From Pseudonocardia sp. (GTDB lineage: Bacteria; Actinomycetota; Actinomycetes; Mycobacteriales; Pseudonocardiaceae), in assembly GCF_025965585.1 (NCBI RefSeq), contig NZ_JAOPWR010000514.1, positions 1-53,424 on the forward strand: a stretch of DNA of 53,424 nucleotides, written 5' to 3'. The position numbers and the translations under genes are program-made. Each line of letters begins with the position of its first letter. Positions within the stretch are counted from its first letter, which is position 1. The notes under the pieces were generated by a model that saw nothing but the letters and a program-made list of their open reading frames with translations, ran no database searches and was not told the origin of the DNA. This document shows, piece after piece, positions 40,980 through 50,650 of this stretch.

Positions 40980-42566
40980 TCATCGCGCGACGAGCAGGCT
41001 CTCCGCGGCGATGGGGTGGTCGATGAGGTGGGCGCTGCCCATCAGCTCGATCCAGAAGTCGAGTTGGTCCGGTGCGGGGGTTTCGATATAGGTGCCGACG
41101 GTGACGGCGGCGCTCAGCTCCGGCGAGAGCCGGGCGAAGCGTTCCTGAGCACGCACGGCGAGCTCCGGTTCCCTGCCCAGCAGCCGGATGCCGTCGTGCA
41201 GTGCCGCCCTGAACGACTCGGTGAGGCCACGGTTGTCGGCGATCCAGTCGGCCCGACCGGCCACGAAGACGTCCAGTGTGGACGCCCTCAGCTCGGCGAG
41301 GTTGAGCACGACGCGGGCACCGTCGCGCTCGAGCAGCAGCGGGAGCGGCAGCGGGGCTGCGACCGCATCGACGACACCGGCCGACAGGTTGCCGCGCATC
41401 CGTCCGGGCTCCATGGGCACCCACTCGATCCCGTCGGTGTCCACCCCGAGGCGGCGCAGCAGCGCGTCCGAGCCGACCTGGAGGTAGCCGCGACGGGTGG
41501 ACACGCCGATCCTGCGGCCGGCCAGTCCGGCCGGGCCGGTGATCCCGGTGCCACCGCCGGCGACCAGGAACAGACGCGGTTGTCGAAGGTGTTCAGTGAC
41601 AGGCCGGCGACGACCCGGAGGGCGAACCCGTGGTCGACGGCGGTGACGAGGTCCGGGGTGGTGGTGACGCCGAGCTCGGCCTGCCGACCGGCGAGCAGCC
41701 GAGGGGTCTGACCGGGACCGCTGACCGGCACCACGGTGATCTGCAGGCCGTTGCGGGCGAAGATCCCCTCCTGCGCGGCCACCCACAGCGGCGCGATGTC
41801 GACGTAGGGCATGGCGGCCACCCGGATCCGGCGCAGCGGCCGGGCCGAGCGTGACTGCAGACGCCGGCCCGGTCGCCCCGGGGCGCTGCCGTCCGCCCCG
41901 GCGAGGGTGCGCGAGATGACCTCGGCGGTGATGGCGACGAGGCCTGCGGTGTTCGTCGCCGGGGTCCGGCCCGCCGGCGTCGACAGTGCCACGGCCGCGA
42001 CCACGGCGCCCCGCAGGTCGCGGACCGGGGCGGCAGTGGTCGTCACCCCGGAACGGGGGTCGTGTGCGTCGCCGGCCACGCCCTCGATCGCGACCCGGTC
42101 CAGCTCGCGGGCCAGCCGCTGCGCCGCGCGCGGATCCTGCGTCGGCGTCCCGCGGAGGGCACGGAGGAACCGGTCGCGGGATCACCGACGACGTCGACGC
42201 ACAACACCGCGTCCTGGTCGAGGACCGCGACCTGGGCCCAGCCCCCTGTCTGCCGGACGAGGTCCCGCATCGCCGGCCGCGCAGCCCGGCGCAGCAACCG
42301 CGGCTCGGGCGCGGCCATCCCGAGGGTGAACAGCTTGCGGCCGAGCCGGTAACCGTCGTCGGTTCTCTCCACCAGCCGGGTGGCGACGAGGTCGGCGAGC
42401 AGCCGATGCGTGCTCGGCTTGGTGACCCGGGCCCGCCGGGCGATCGTCGCGAGCGGGACGGAGTCCTCGTCCGGGCCGAACGCGTCGAGGATCGCGGCGA
42501 CCTTGCCCAGAACGCTGTTGCATGCTTCGAGCGCTTCACCGTGTAGGTGGGATCCCCACTTGCCAT
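40980..42566 (-). pseudogene. IclR regulator fused to a substrate-binding-protein-like domain; broken by frameshifts
   Basis: From an ATG at 42566 the coding sequence passes through three frames. An IclR winged helix (NSVLGKVAAILDAFG, VTKPSTHRLLADLVATRL) runs to VLCVDVVGDP near 42178. A partial IclR effector region (AAPVRDLRGAVVAAVALS) follows and leads into a binding-protein-like domain (PLWVAAQEGIFARNGLQITV). After about 41576 the domain continues as RLFLVAGGGTGITGPAGLAG to the stop at 40980. The second half resembles NMT1/SsuA-type solute-binding proteins but has no signal peptide. Shifts are visible near 42525, 42178 and 41576. An intact version would be about 520 residues and could be a ligand-sensing regulator of the phthalate operon. 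Confidence 0.7.
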
Positions 42567-42577
42567 CAATCAGCTCG

Positions 42578-43396
42578 CTACTTGTGGGACGCCAGGAAGG
42601 CGGCGTCGAACTTCCACTGGTGCACGGTCTTACCGTCCTTGCCGAGGGTCCAGCCGATCGCTCCGGCTGCCTCGTTGTTGATGTCGACCGGGGATGCCGC
42701 GTACGGGGGCAGCACCAGATCCAGCTTCTCGTCATCTCGAAGCGACTTGAACGACCCGTACGACGTGGTGCCGGCGTTGAGCACTGCGCCGTCGGGCGCG
42801 AAGATCGTCTTGTTACCGGTGGGGTACGTGATGGTGAGGGCGTCAGCCACGTCGTCATCTCCTGACGGTGTTGGGGATTGCGACGGGAGCGGTAGCCCGG
42901 CGGTGACCCAGTTGCGGATGTCGTCGCCAGGGCACTGCGTGGCGCAGAAGTGCGAGTGCGGGAAGACATCGGATCCGTAACCGTGCTGCGAGCGTCCGAG
43001 GCCGATCAGCTCGACGAACGCTTGCTTGGCTGTGTCGGTGAAGGGATCACGTTCACCGCCGAGGTAGCAGATGGCTCCCCAGCTCGCGTTGGCCTCCGTG
43101 CTCCCGTTGGCCGCGCTGCGGCTGTCCCACCCTCGGCCCTCGTAGACGTTGCCCCACGGGTCGATAAGCCAGCTGTAGGCGATGTCCGCCCACGGCTTGT
43201 GGTCCGAGTTGCGGCCGTCCATGTGGTCGGCCTGGATCTGCCTCACCGTGGCCTGTGCTTGGGCCGGCGACGTGAGACCGAGATGCGGGCCCTCCCAGTG
43301 GCACGCGAACCCGCTCTTGGCTACCAGGGGGCTCGTCGACGTCGCAGGTCGAGCACCCCACTGCTGACGGGTCACGATGTTGGGAGTAGCACCCAT
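42578..43396 (-). CDS. N-acetylmuramoyl-L-alanine amidase / PGRP-domain protein (phage-endolysin-like)
   Basis: The 272-residue protein begins IVTRQQWGARPA, the classical amidase_2/PGRP start, followed by a His in FACHWEGPH, the segment HKPWADIAYSWLIDPWGNVYEGRGW and the His/Cys zinc ligands in PHSHFCATQCPGDDI. There is no signal peptide, as in phage endolysins. A C-terminal domain of about 90 residues (from DDVADALTITYPTG) may bind cell wall or be a tail-like module. No other phage genes surround it. It borders the broken IclR gene by 11 bp. Confidence 0.83.
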   Translation of the reverse strand: MGATPNIVTRQQWGARPATSTSPLVAKSGFACHWEGPHLGLTSPAQAQATVRQIQADHMDGRNSDHKPWADIAYSWLIDPWGNVYEGRGWDSRSAANGSTEANASWGAICYLGGERDPFTDTAKQAFVELIGLGRSQHGYGSDVFPHSHFCATQCPGDDIRNWVTAGLPLPSQSPTPSGDDDVADALTITYPTGNKTIFAPDGAVLNAGTTSYGSFKSLRDDEKLDLVLPPYAASPVDINNEAAGAIGWTLGKDGKTVHQWKFDAAFLASHK

Positions 43397-43450
43397 TAGT
43401 CACGAGCCTAGACCGCGATGATCATGAAATCAGGTTGGTACGGTGCGCGC

Positions 43451-44445
43451 GTGCTGCGGCTGCTCGTCGATACCTCCACATGGCTCGATCTGGCCCGGAG
43501 GCGGGATGCCCAGAAGTGGATCGTGGCGTTGAGACTCTTGGTACTCAGCGGGGACGTCGAGCTCCTGGTGCCTGACGTCCTAGTCGCGGAGTACAGCGAA
43601 ACCGGACCCGCATCGAATCAGCGATGAGCAGTGGCGTTGCGGAGCGTTTCAAGGCACTTCGTCGGGACATCGTCGACTACGGCGGCGTGGACCGGGGTGA
43701 GGCTCTCGGGTGGATCGATGCCCTTGCTCACCAAGTGCCGCTCATCGGAGCGTTGACGACCCGCAACTTCGAAGAGATCCTCGAGTTGTTCGGCAACGGC
43801 CACCGGCTTGAAGCCGGAACTACAGAGCACGCCGGCGTGGTACGCCGGGGCTTGGAGAAGCTGGCGCCCCTTCACAAGAACAAGAACAGCGTCGCCGATG
43901 CTCTACTGATTGAGCTGTACGGGACGGCTGTTGCCGCCGGTGACCTGGGTGTCGACTCGTATGCCTTCGTCACGTCCAACTATCTGGACTTCTCCGTGTC
44001 TACGGGTGACCACCGACAACCCCACGCGGACATTGCCGACCTGTTCGACAGTGACGGATCGAGCTACCACCTTGGCGTCGAGGGCCTCGTCGCCGTCCTC
44101 CAGAGCCACTTCGCCGAAGAGTTCGACGAGCTGGTGGAGGAGTCAGACTTCACCGAGGAACCCCGTCGTCTCGACGAGATTCTCCAGGCGGAACAGGAAC
44201 ACTTCGATCTGATCTCGTTCGACCGTCACCTCGTGCATTCCATCAAGGAGCAGGAGAAGAAGATGGACCGAGGATTGACGGAAGAGGAACGCGACGAACT
44301 TATTGCTTCGGCCCTTGCCACGAGCCGAACCCACGGTCGTGACGTACGAGTGGTCGAGAGCGACTTCGAGTGGGGCATGTGGAACGGCAAACTGTCCGTC
44401 CTGCGGTGGGTGCTCGGGTCGGAGTGGGATTTCCTGGATACCTAG
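43451..44445 (+). pseudogene. PIN-domain protein with a frameshift near its N-terminus
   Basis: The first frame from a GTG at 43451 gives LRLLVDTSTWLDLARRR and ELLVPDVLVAEYS, an N-terminal PIN nuclease start with its first acidic residue. Near 43593-43600 the frame changes, and RNRTRIESAMSSGVAERFKAL follows in another frame to a stop at 44445, for a total of about 330 residues. The second part has NSVADALLIELYG and AFVTSNYLDFS, consistent with the later acidic PIN positions (DUF4935-type PIN proteins). An ATG at 43624 would give only a PIN-less 273-residue piece. Base use is less GC-rich than in the catabolic genes. Confidence 0.65.
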
Positions 44446-44503
44446 GCGCTACTGACGTCGTGTTGATCGGTAAGTCCGTGGTCACCTGGTCCAGACTTGC
44501 CTC

Positions 44504-45793
44504 GTGAACGACTACTGGGGCTCGTACGAGGCCACGGAGCGCAAGCGGATCTACCGCTGGCTGGAGACGGTCAGGGCATCGTTGGAGGACGAGCCGCGCC
44601 AGAAGGGTCGTGCGGGTAGGCGCCAGGCGCCAGCGTTCCGAGGGGCGGTGCGTGAAGCCCTTGTGCATCGTCCGCAGTGGCCTCGACCCCATGCTGCGCT
44701 CGCCGTCGACTTCCATTTCCATGCGACCGAGCCGCAGCCACCGTCGCTGTGGCGGCTGCCCAAGAACTACCTCGATCTCCTCGGCGCTACTTCCGCTCCG
44801 GCGAACGATCCCGGTGCAGTTCTCTACCGAGACGACGCGCAGGTGAAGCTGCTGTACGCCTCGCTCGCAACGTCTCGTACGCCGGCCAGCGCAGGAAGCA
44901 TCTATCTGGAAGCACGAACCCGAACGTCCGCCATCAACGACATGGAGCTCGCCGGTGAGCTGCTTGATGACGGCTCGGACCTTGAGGACAACACCACTTG
45001 GGCTGAGGCCGATCCCAACCAGGACGTCGATGAGCCGGCCCGTCTCCTGCCAGCGGATCTCGAAGCATGGTTGCACGCAGAGGGCAAATCCAGATACCAG
45101 GCGATGCAGTTCGGTGCCAACGACCGGCTGCTGCGGTCAGTCTTCTTCCGCAATGCTCGATGGCTCCTCACGGGGGTCCACGCCGATGCCAACCGGCTGG
45201 CCCGGCTCGGGCGGACAGAACCCTCGGCGGTGGAAGAGATCATGAGGATGATTCGCGAAGCAAGCACTGCGGATCGAGACTTGCTCTCCTTGGCCATCCA
45301 CATCGATCTTCCCCCGCTGCCTACACAAGCCGGTGAAGGTGTCGCGTTCGACCAGAGAGTTCGCACCGCCCTGCAGAAGTTCGTCCAGGACCGGCCAGAC
45401 TTGCAACCGCTACTCGTCCCGCTGCGGGTGACGGTGCTCGTCACCCCGCCCAAGCGCGCCGGCGCCAAGGACCTCGACAACATCCTGATCGAGGTGCTCG
45501 CGACGCTGGAGGTGGAACTGAAGCCCCATGCGGAGCCCTGGCTGCTGCTACCTGAAGTGGCCGTGGAGGGTGCCGAACCTGATCCAGAACTCGCCGACCG
45601 CAAGGCTCGGTACCGCTCCTACACCGGGTCGCACACGTGGGCTTACCAGGTGCTCGAACTTCACCGGCGGCCTACCGACCCCGACAGTGGATCGCTCGTG
45701 GTGATGCCGGGCCTGGGCTGGAACCGCAAGAGCATCTGGGCCGAGGCCGAACATTTCGTTGAGGCACGCCTACAGAAGATCCTCGACAAGTAG
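44504..45793 (+). CDS. Uncharacterised protein with RusA-like segments
   Basis: The 429-residue protein starts with GTG at 44504. Around residue 310 it has VTPPKRAGAKDLDNILIEVL, which resembles the DxDN motif region of RusA-type Holliday junction resolvases. Around residue 75 a second stretch (FHFHATEPQPPSLWR, then LYRDDAQVKLLYASL) resembles the later RusA DDxQV strand, but its DxDN motif is degenerate. It may be two RusA-like units in one chain, one decayed. The gene follows the PIN gene by 58 bp on the same strand. I do not recognise a characterised family. Confidence 0.5.
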   Translation: MNDYWGSYEATERKRIYRWLETVRASLEDEPRQKGRAGRRQAPAFRGAVREALVHRPQWPRPHAALAVDFHFHATEPQPPSLWRLPKNYLDLLGATSAPANDPGAVLYRDDAQVKLLYASLATSRTPASAGSIYLEARTRTSAINDMELAGELLDDGSDLEDNTTWAEADPNQDVDEPARLLPADLEAWLHAEGKSRYQAMQFGANDRLLRSVFFRNARWLLTGVHADANRLARLGRTEPSAVEEIMRMIREASTADRDLLSLAIHIDLPPLPTQAGEGVAFDQRVRTALQKFVQDRPDLQPLLVPLRVTVLVTPPKRAGAKDLDNILIEVLATLEVELKPHAEPWLLLPEVAVEGAEPDPELADRKARYRSYTGSHTWAYQVLELHRRPTDPDSGSLVVMPGLGWNRKSIWAEAEHFVEARLQKILDK

Positions 45794-46800
45794 TGCCCGC
45801 CCGCTGAACTCAACGCGACCGATCGACCTTTGCCTTTAGTACGGCCTCCACGTACTCCTGCGGTGGGATAAGGGTCCCGTCGGATCCACGCCTCTGCTTG
45901 GTGGCGGTGCGGCTGGAACTCCGGCGGGGACCAGTCGAGATGCTCCCGCCACTCGTCGTCGGCCGGGCGGAACGGGAGCGACTCTCCACCCCGGTTCCCG
46001 ATCCTCGACACCGCCTACCTCGTGGCGCTCCTCGCCGGCCGCGGACAGGCCCGGAGATCGCAGTCGAGCAGCGCGCGGGTGGCCTTCTGCACGGCAACCG
46101 CCACCTCGCCGCACATGTGGGCCAGCGAGGCCGTCGAGCTGTCGGTGGTAGTCGTCGCGCATAGGGCGGGGAGCGTAACGCTCCGCAGCCGGTCTACGGC
46201 TTCGATTTGACCGGCCTGCGCTTTGACGCGATGACCGTCCGGTTCCGTGTCGAACGATGGCTGTGCTCCCACCGGCCGTGGGATTGCCGAAGACGCCGTT
46301 CGGTCCGCGGGCCGGTCGGGGCGGGCCTGGGGCCCGGACCGACGGATCCCATGCCAAGACAGCCCAACGGCGTCTGTCGATACTTGAGTCAGGCCCGACC
46401 GGTGATGCCGGGACCATCCTCACTGTCGATACTGGACGGTGCGGTCATCGCGTGGGCTCCTGAAGTACGGTGAGAGGTCTTCAAGAAGATCACGCGGTGG
46501 CCGCCCTTTACGTCGACGCCACGCCCGTCACCGGACCGGTCGCACACCAGCTTGGCGACGCCACTCGAGTACGGCGGCCGTCAACGATCGGCAGCCAGGC
46601 CGTGTCCGCCGCTCCAGCCGGGGCTGGATCAGCCTTGGGCGTCTGGCCAGGTGATATCGCTTTGACCGTACTGCAGTGCCTTGGCCGCACCAACCTGTTC
46701 TCGTCGATGAAGCAACGAGGTGATTGTGGCGTGGCTGGCACCTGGTCGACTCAGGCGGCCCGACGGTGAGCATTGAACCGGCGTGTCCGGAGCGCCACGC
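45794..46800. other. About 1 kb without an intact gene
   Basis: No intact coding sequence is convincing here. On the minus strand near 45850-45990 a short protein-like stretch (PADDEWREHLDWSPPEFQPH) ends abruptly, and a phoU fragment lies at about 46015-46162. From 46170 to 46800 I see only short open frames with Arg/Pro-rich shadow composition. The stretch looks like a graveyard between the PIN/RusA pair and the molybdenum hydroxylase operon. Confidence 0.6.
46015..46162 (-). pseudogene. phoU N-terminal fragment
   Basis: From the ATG at 46162 the sequence reads MRDDYHRQLDGLAG. In another frame it continues SLAHMCGEVAVAVQKATRALLDCDLRA, which together matches the first 35 or so residues of actinobacterial PhoU phosphate-signalling proteins. 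A one-base shift near 46130 breaks it, and the rest of PhoU is absent. Confidence 0.5.
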
Positions 46801-49125
46801 TCACTGTCCCTGCTGGCCAGCCGATTCCATTAGCTCCCAGACGACGGACGGCTTGAGCGGGGTCTTCGTGACCCGTACGCCGAGGTGCTCGATCGCGTCC
46901 GCCACGGCATTGGCGACGGCGCTGTGACCGCCGATTGCACCGCCCTCGCCCATTCCTTTGACTCCCAGCGGGTTCAGCGGCGACGGGCTGTGCAAGTGCC
47001 CGACCTCGATCTCCGGGACGTCGAGGCTTCCTGGAAGGATGTAGTCCATGAAGGACGCCGACTGCGGCTGCCCTTCCGCGTCGTAGACGAGCTCCTCCAT
47101 CAGCGCGCCACCAAGACCCTGCGCGACACCGCCGGCGATCTGCCCCTCGGCAACCATCGGGTTGATGATCACGCCGGCGTCATTGACGACGACGTATCGA
47201 GAGATCTCGACCAGCCCCGTGTTGCGGTCGACCTCGGCCTCAGCGATATGAATGCCGAAGGAGTAAGGCGCCGCGTGGTTCTCGAAGTACTGCACAGACT
47301 CCAGGTCCGGCTCCATGCCCGGCGGCCGGCTGCCGCCCGGCGCGGCCCCCGCGGCGATCTCGGTGAGGCTCAGCCTGGACTGCGGGCTGCCCTTGACCTG
47401 GACGTAGCCCTCCTCGAGCACGAGGTCGTTGACGTTGGCCTCCAGCATGTGCGCCGCGAGTTCCATCGCCTTCTCGCGCACCTTCTTCGACGCCATCAGC
47501 ACGGAAGTCCCGGACATCACGGCGTTGCGGCTGGCGAACGTGCCGATGCCGAAGCCGATCCGGCCGGTGTCCCCGAAGACGACCTTGATCGACTCGTAGT
47601 CGACCTGGAGTTCGTCCGCGACGATCTGGGCGAGCATGGTGCCCGTGCCCTGGCCCTGCGGCGCCGCACCGGAATTCACGGTCACCTGGCCCGAGGGATC
47701 GACCCTGACGCTGGCGCCCTCGAACGGCCCCGTGCCCGACAGCTGGTGGTAGACGCAGATCCCGAGCCCGATCAGCCGGCCGTCCGCGCGCGCTGTGCGC
47801 TGCTTCTCGGCGAAACCGTCGTAATCGACCATCTTCAGCGCCGCGTCGAGCGCGGCCGGGAAGTCACCGCTGTCGAGGATCACCGCGGCCTCGACCGAGG
47901 CCATGCCCGTGTCGTAGGGCATCTGCTCGGGCTTGATCAGGTTGCGACGGCGCAGTTCGGCGCGGTCGATGTCCAGCTCCCGCGCGGCGATGTCCATCAG
48001 GCGTTCCCGGGCGAACGCCGACTCGGGAGCACCGGCGCCGCGATAAGGCGATGCCGGGCTCTTGTTGGTCGCCGCGCAGATGACCTCGACGTGCACGTTC
48101 GGGATGTCGTAGACGCCGGCGATGCTGGTGCCGGCCAACGATGAGTTGATCACGGCGAGGGTGCGTTGGTAGGCGCCGATGTCGGTGATCAGCGTGGCGC
48201 GCAGGCCGGTGATGCGCCGGTCGGCGTCGAACGCGAACTCCAGTTCATGGGTCTGCTCGCGGGAGTGCACGAGCGTCAGGAAGTGCTCGTTCCGGTCCTC
48301 AATCCACTTCACCGGCCGGTCGAGCCTGCTCGCGGCGAACGGGACCAGGACGTCCTCGGGATAGACCTCGGCCTTCGTCCCGAAGCCGCCGCCCACGTCC
48401 GGAGTGATCACCCGCACCGAGCGTTCGGGCATGCCCAGGATGCCGGCCACGATCCCGCGCAGGATGTGCGGCCACTGGTTGGACGCCCAGATCGTCATCT
48501 CACCCGTGACGGCGTCGCGGGTCGCCGCCACGCCGCGGGTCTCGAGCGGGATCCCGGTGTAGCGCTGCATGTCGAGGCGGTCCTTGACCACCCGATCCGC
48601 CTTCTCGAACGCCGAGTGGACGTCGCCGACCGAGTAGACGAGGCGGGCGCCCATGTTGTCCGGCGCGGCTGCGTGCAGCACGGGCGCACCGGGCTTGATC
48701 GCCGCGGCGGAGTCGACCACGGCGTCGAGCACCTCGTACTCGACCTCGATCAGCTCCAGCGCGTCTTCGGCGACGTGCCTGCTCTCCGCGACGACGACCG
48801 CGACGCCCTCACCGACGTACCGGACGGCGTCGCGGGCGAGCGCGTACTGCGGCATGTCGCGGGACGTTTCCACCGGGAACAGCACGGGGATCGCGGCAGG
48901 GTCCGGACCCAGGTCGGCTGCCGAGAACGCGTCGACGACACCGCGGAGCTCGCGCGCAGGGCCGACGTCGACAGACAGCACGCGGGCGTGCGCGTGCGGG
49001 CTGCGCAGGACCGCCATGTGCAGGACTCCGGGGAGGTCGATGTCGTCGACGAACGCTCCCTCACCTCGCAGCAGACGGGGGTCCTCGACCCTCTTGACGC
49101 GAGCGCCCACCATCTTCACACCCAT
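46801..49125 (-). CDS. Molybdopterin-binding large subunit, xanthine dehydrogenase family
   Basis: The 774-residue protein has the large-subunit landmarks RVEDPRLLRGEGAFVDDI, TPDVGGGFGTK, SPYRGAGAPESAFARER, GQGTGTMLAQIVADEL and the active-site Glu in GVKGMGEGGAIGG. The SPYRGAGAPES loop differs from the AYxCSFR loop of true CO dehydrogenase, so it is a hydroxylase for an organic substrate. It starts one base after the iron-sulfur subunit stop. The operon order is amidohydrolase, FAD subunit, [2Fe-2S] subunit, large subunit. An N-heterocycle such as a purine is a likely substrate class. Confidence 0.88.
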   Translation of the reverse strand: MGVKMVGARVKRVEDPRLLRGEGAFVDDIDLPGVLHMAVLRSPHAHARVLSVDVGPARELRGVVDAFSAADLGPDPAAIPVLFPVETSRDMPQYALARDAVRYVGEGVAVVVAESRHVAEDALELIEVEYEVLDAVVDSAAAIKPGAPVLHAAAPDNMGARLVYSVGDVHSAFEKADRVVKDRLDMQRYTGIPLETRGVAATRDAVTGEMTIWASNQWPHILRGIVAGILGMPERSVRVITPDVGGGFGTKAEVYPEDVLVPFAASRLDRPVKWIEDRNEHFLTLVHSREQTHELEFAFDADRRITGLRATLITDIGAYQRTLAVINSSLAGTSIAGVYDIPNVHVEVICAATNKSPASPYRGAGAPESAFARERLMDIAARELDIDRAELRRRNLIKPEQMPYDTGMASVEAAVILDSGDFPAALDAALKMVDYDGFAEKQRTARADGRLIGLGICVYHQLSGTGPFEGASVRVDPSGQVTVNSGAAPQGQGTGTMLAQIVADELQVDYESIKVVFGDTGRIGFGIGTFASRNAVMSGTSVLMASKKVREKAMELAAHMLEANVNDLVLEEGYVQVKGSPQSRLSLTEIAAGAAPGGSRPPGMEPDLESVQYFENHAAPYSFGIHIAEAEVDRNTGLVEISRYVVVNDAGVIINPMVAEGQIAGGVAQGLGGALMEELVYDAEGQPQSASFMDYILPGSLDVPEIEVGHLHSPSPLNPLGVKGMGEGGAIGGHSAVANAVADAIEHLGVRVTKTPLKPSVVWELMESAGQQGQ

Positions 49126-49126
49126 G

Positions 49127-49651
49127 TCAGCGCTCCCACTGCTTGTCGGCTGCCTGGACCGATCGCACGATGTTCTGGTAGCCGGTGCACCGGCAGACGT
49201 TGCCTGATAGCGCTTCGCGGATCTCGCCGCTCGTGGGGTTCTTCTTCTCCTGCAGGAAGTCGTATGTCGTCAGCAGGATGCCCGGGGTACAGAACCCGCA
49301 CTGCAGGCCGTGGTTCTCCCAGAACGCCTGCTGGACGGGGTGCAGCTCGTCGTCCTCGCCGGCGATGCCCTCGACGGTCATCAGGACCTTGCCGTTGGCC
49401 TGGACCGCGAGCATCAGGCATGCCCGAACCGGCTCGTCGTCCACCAGGACGGTGCACGCCCCACACACGCCGTGCTCGCAACCGACGTGCGAACCGGTGA
49501 GGCGGAGGTCCTCCCGCACGAAGTCGACCAGCGACTTGCGGACGGAAACGGTGCGCTCGAAACGCTCACCGTTCACCGTCACGGTGATCGATCTTTCAGT
49601 CGTCGAGTCCGCGCCAGCGACGACCGCTGTTTCGTCTGCTTTCCTGCTCAT
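49127..49651 (-). CDS. [2Fe-2S] subunit of the molybdenum hydroxylase
   Basis: The 174-residue protein has the plant-ferredoxin-like cluster GCEHGVCGACTV plus a further Cys in VRACLM, and the second cluster CGFCTPG with CRCTGY. This is the standard CoxS/XdhA-type small subunit with two [2Fe-2S] centres passing electrons from the molybdenum site to FAD. An N-terminal extension of about 20 residues precedes the ITVTVNGERFE strand. It lies between the FAD and large subunit genes in the canonical M-S-L order. Confidence 0.92.
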   Translation of the reverse strand: MSRKADETAVVAGADSTTERSITVTVNGERFERTVSVRKSLVDFVREDLRLTGSHVGCEHGVCGACTVLVDDEPVRACLMLAVQANGKVLMTVEGIAGEDDELHPVQQAFWENHGLQCGFCTPGILLTTYDFLQEKKNPTSGEIREALSGNVCRCTGYQNIVRSVQAADKQWER

Positions 49652-49714
49652 GTTGTCTCCACGTCTGGATCAAGGTGTGACCGGATGGATGTGGTCACGC
49701 CGTCGGGACTCAGG

Positions 49715-50599
49715 TCAGGCCAGGGCTCGGCGTACGGACTCGTCGAGGGCACGGGGAACGAGGTGCCGGGCGAGCTGCCGGCGGTAGCCCGCCGAACCGT
49801 GGAGGTCGGACGGGGGTGTGAGCGCGGCGACGAACTCCTCGGTGAGTTCCCCGATCAGCTGCGAGGTCGGCTGCTCGCCGACGAGCCCGTCAATCACGGC
49901 GGACGCGCAAACCGGCTCGCTGCCGACGCCGGCGAGGACGAGCCCGCCCTGGATCACTCGCCCGTCGTCACCGAGAGCGATCGCCGCGGCGACGCCAACC
50001 TGGGCGAAGTCACCGTGCCGCCGGCTGACCTCGAGGAACGCTGATCCGCTCCTGGCCGGCCACGCGGGGATCCGGATCTCGGTCAGGATCTCGTTGGGCG
50101 CGAGCGCCGTGGTGAAGAAGCCCTCGAAGAACGTGTCCGCGGTGACCTCGCGCTCGCCGTCCTTGCCGCGCAGCACCATGCGCCCGCCGAGCGCGCTGAC
50201 CGCCGCGGGGAGCTCGGCGGCGGGATCGGCGTGGGCGAGGCTCCCGCCGACGGTGCCGCGGTTGCGGATGTGCACGTGCCCGACGTTGTGCAGCGCCTCG
50301 GGCAGCAGCGCCCACGCGCCGTCGGCGAGTTCGGACAGCTCGAGGCTGCGATGGCGGGTCAGCGCACCGATGACGAGTACGCCGTCGTCGCGACGGACGT
50401 AGTCCAGCTCGGTCACGTTGTTGATGTCGACCAGCTGGCTCGGTCTGGCCAGCCGGAAGTTCAGCATGGGCACGAGACTCTGGCCGCCGGCCAGCAGCTT
50501 TGCTTCGTCGCCGAACTCGTTGAGCAGCCCGATCGCTTCCTGAACGGTCGTCGGGTCGTAGTAGTCGTACGGTGCCGGCTTCACACTCAGAACCTCCAT
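49715..50599 (-). CDS. FAD-binding subunit of the molybdenum hydroxylase
   Basis: The 294-residue protein is a CoxM-type subunit with the FAD-binding motifs LLAGGQSLVPMLNFRLARP near residue 35 and RNRGTVGGSLAHADPAAELP near residue 110. The C-terminal domain has a VSRRHGDFAQVGVAAAI segment. It starts 51 bp after the amidohydrolase stop. No maturation factors (XdhC/CoxF-like) are present in the window. Confidence 0.92.
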   Translation of the reverse strand: MEVLSVKPAPYDYYDPTTVQEAIGLLNEFGDEAKLLAGGQSLVPMLNFRLARPSQLVDINNVTELDYVRRDDGVLVIGALTRHRSLELSELADGAWALLPEALHNVGHVHIRNRGTVGGSLAHADPAAELPAAVSALGGRMVLRGKDGEREVTADTFFEGFFTTALAPNEILTEIRIPAWPARSGSAFLEVSRRHGDFAQVGVAAAIALGDDGRVIQGGLVLAGVGSEPVCASAVIDGLVGEQPTSQLIGELTEEFVAALTPPSDLHGSAGYRRQLARHLVPRALDESVRRALA

Positions 50600-50650
50600 G
50601 TGCGTCTCGCCCGAAGGCCTTCGCTGTGCTGGTCTGCGGATAGTTCCCGG

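Noticed and set aside
45794-46800. Short plus-strand frames at 46207-46473 and 46470-46769
   Set aside because: They have no ribosome sites, no motifs and irregular composition; they are not supported as genes.
46801-49125. Aerobic CO dehydrogenase large subunit
   Set aside because: The active-site loop reads SPYRGAGAPES and lacks the AYxCSFR signature of CO-oxidising enzymes.
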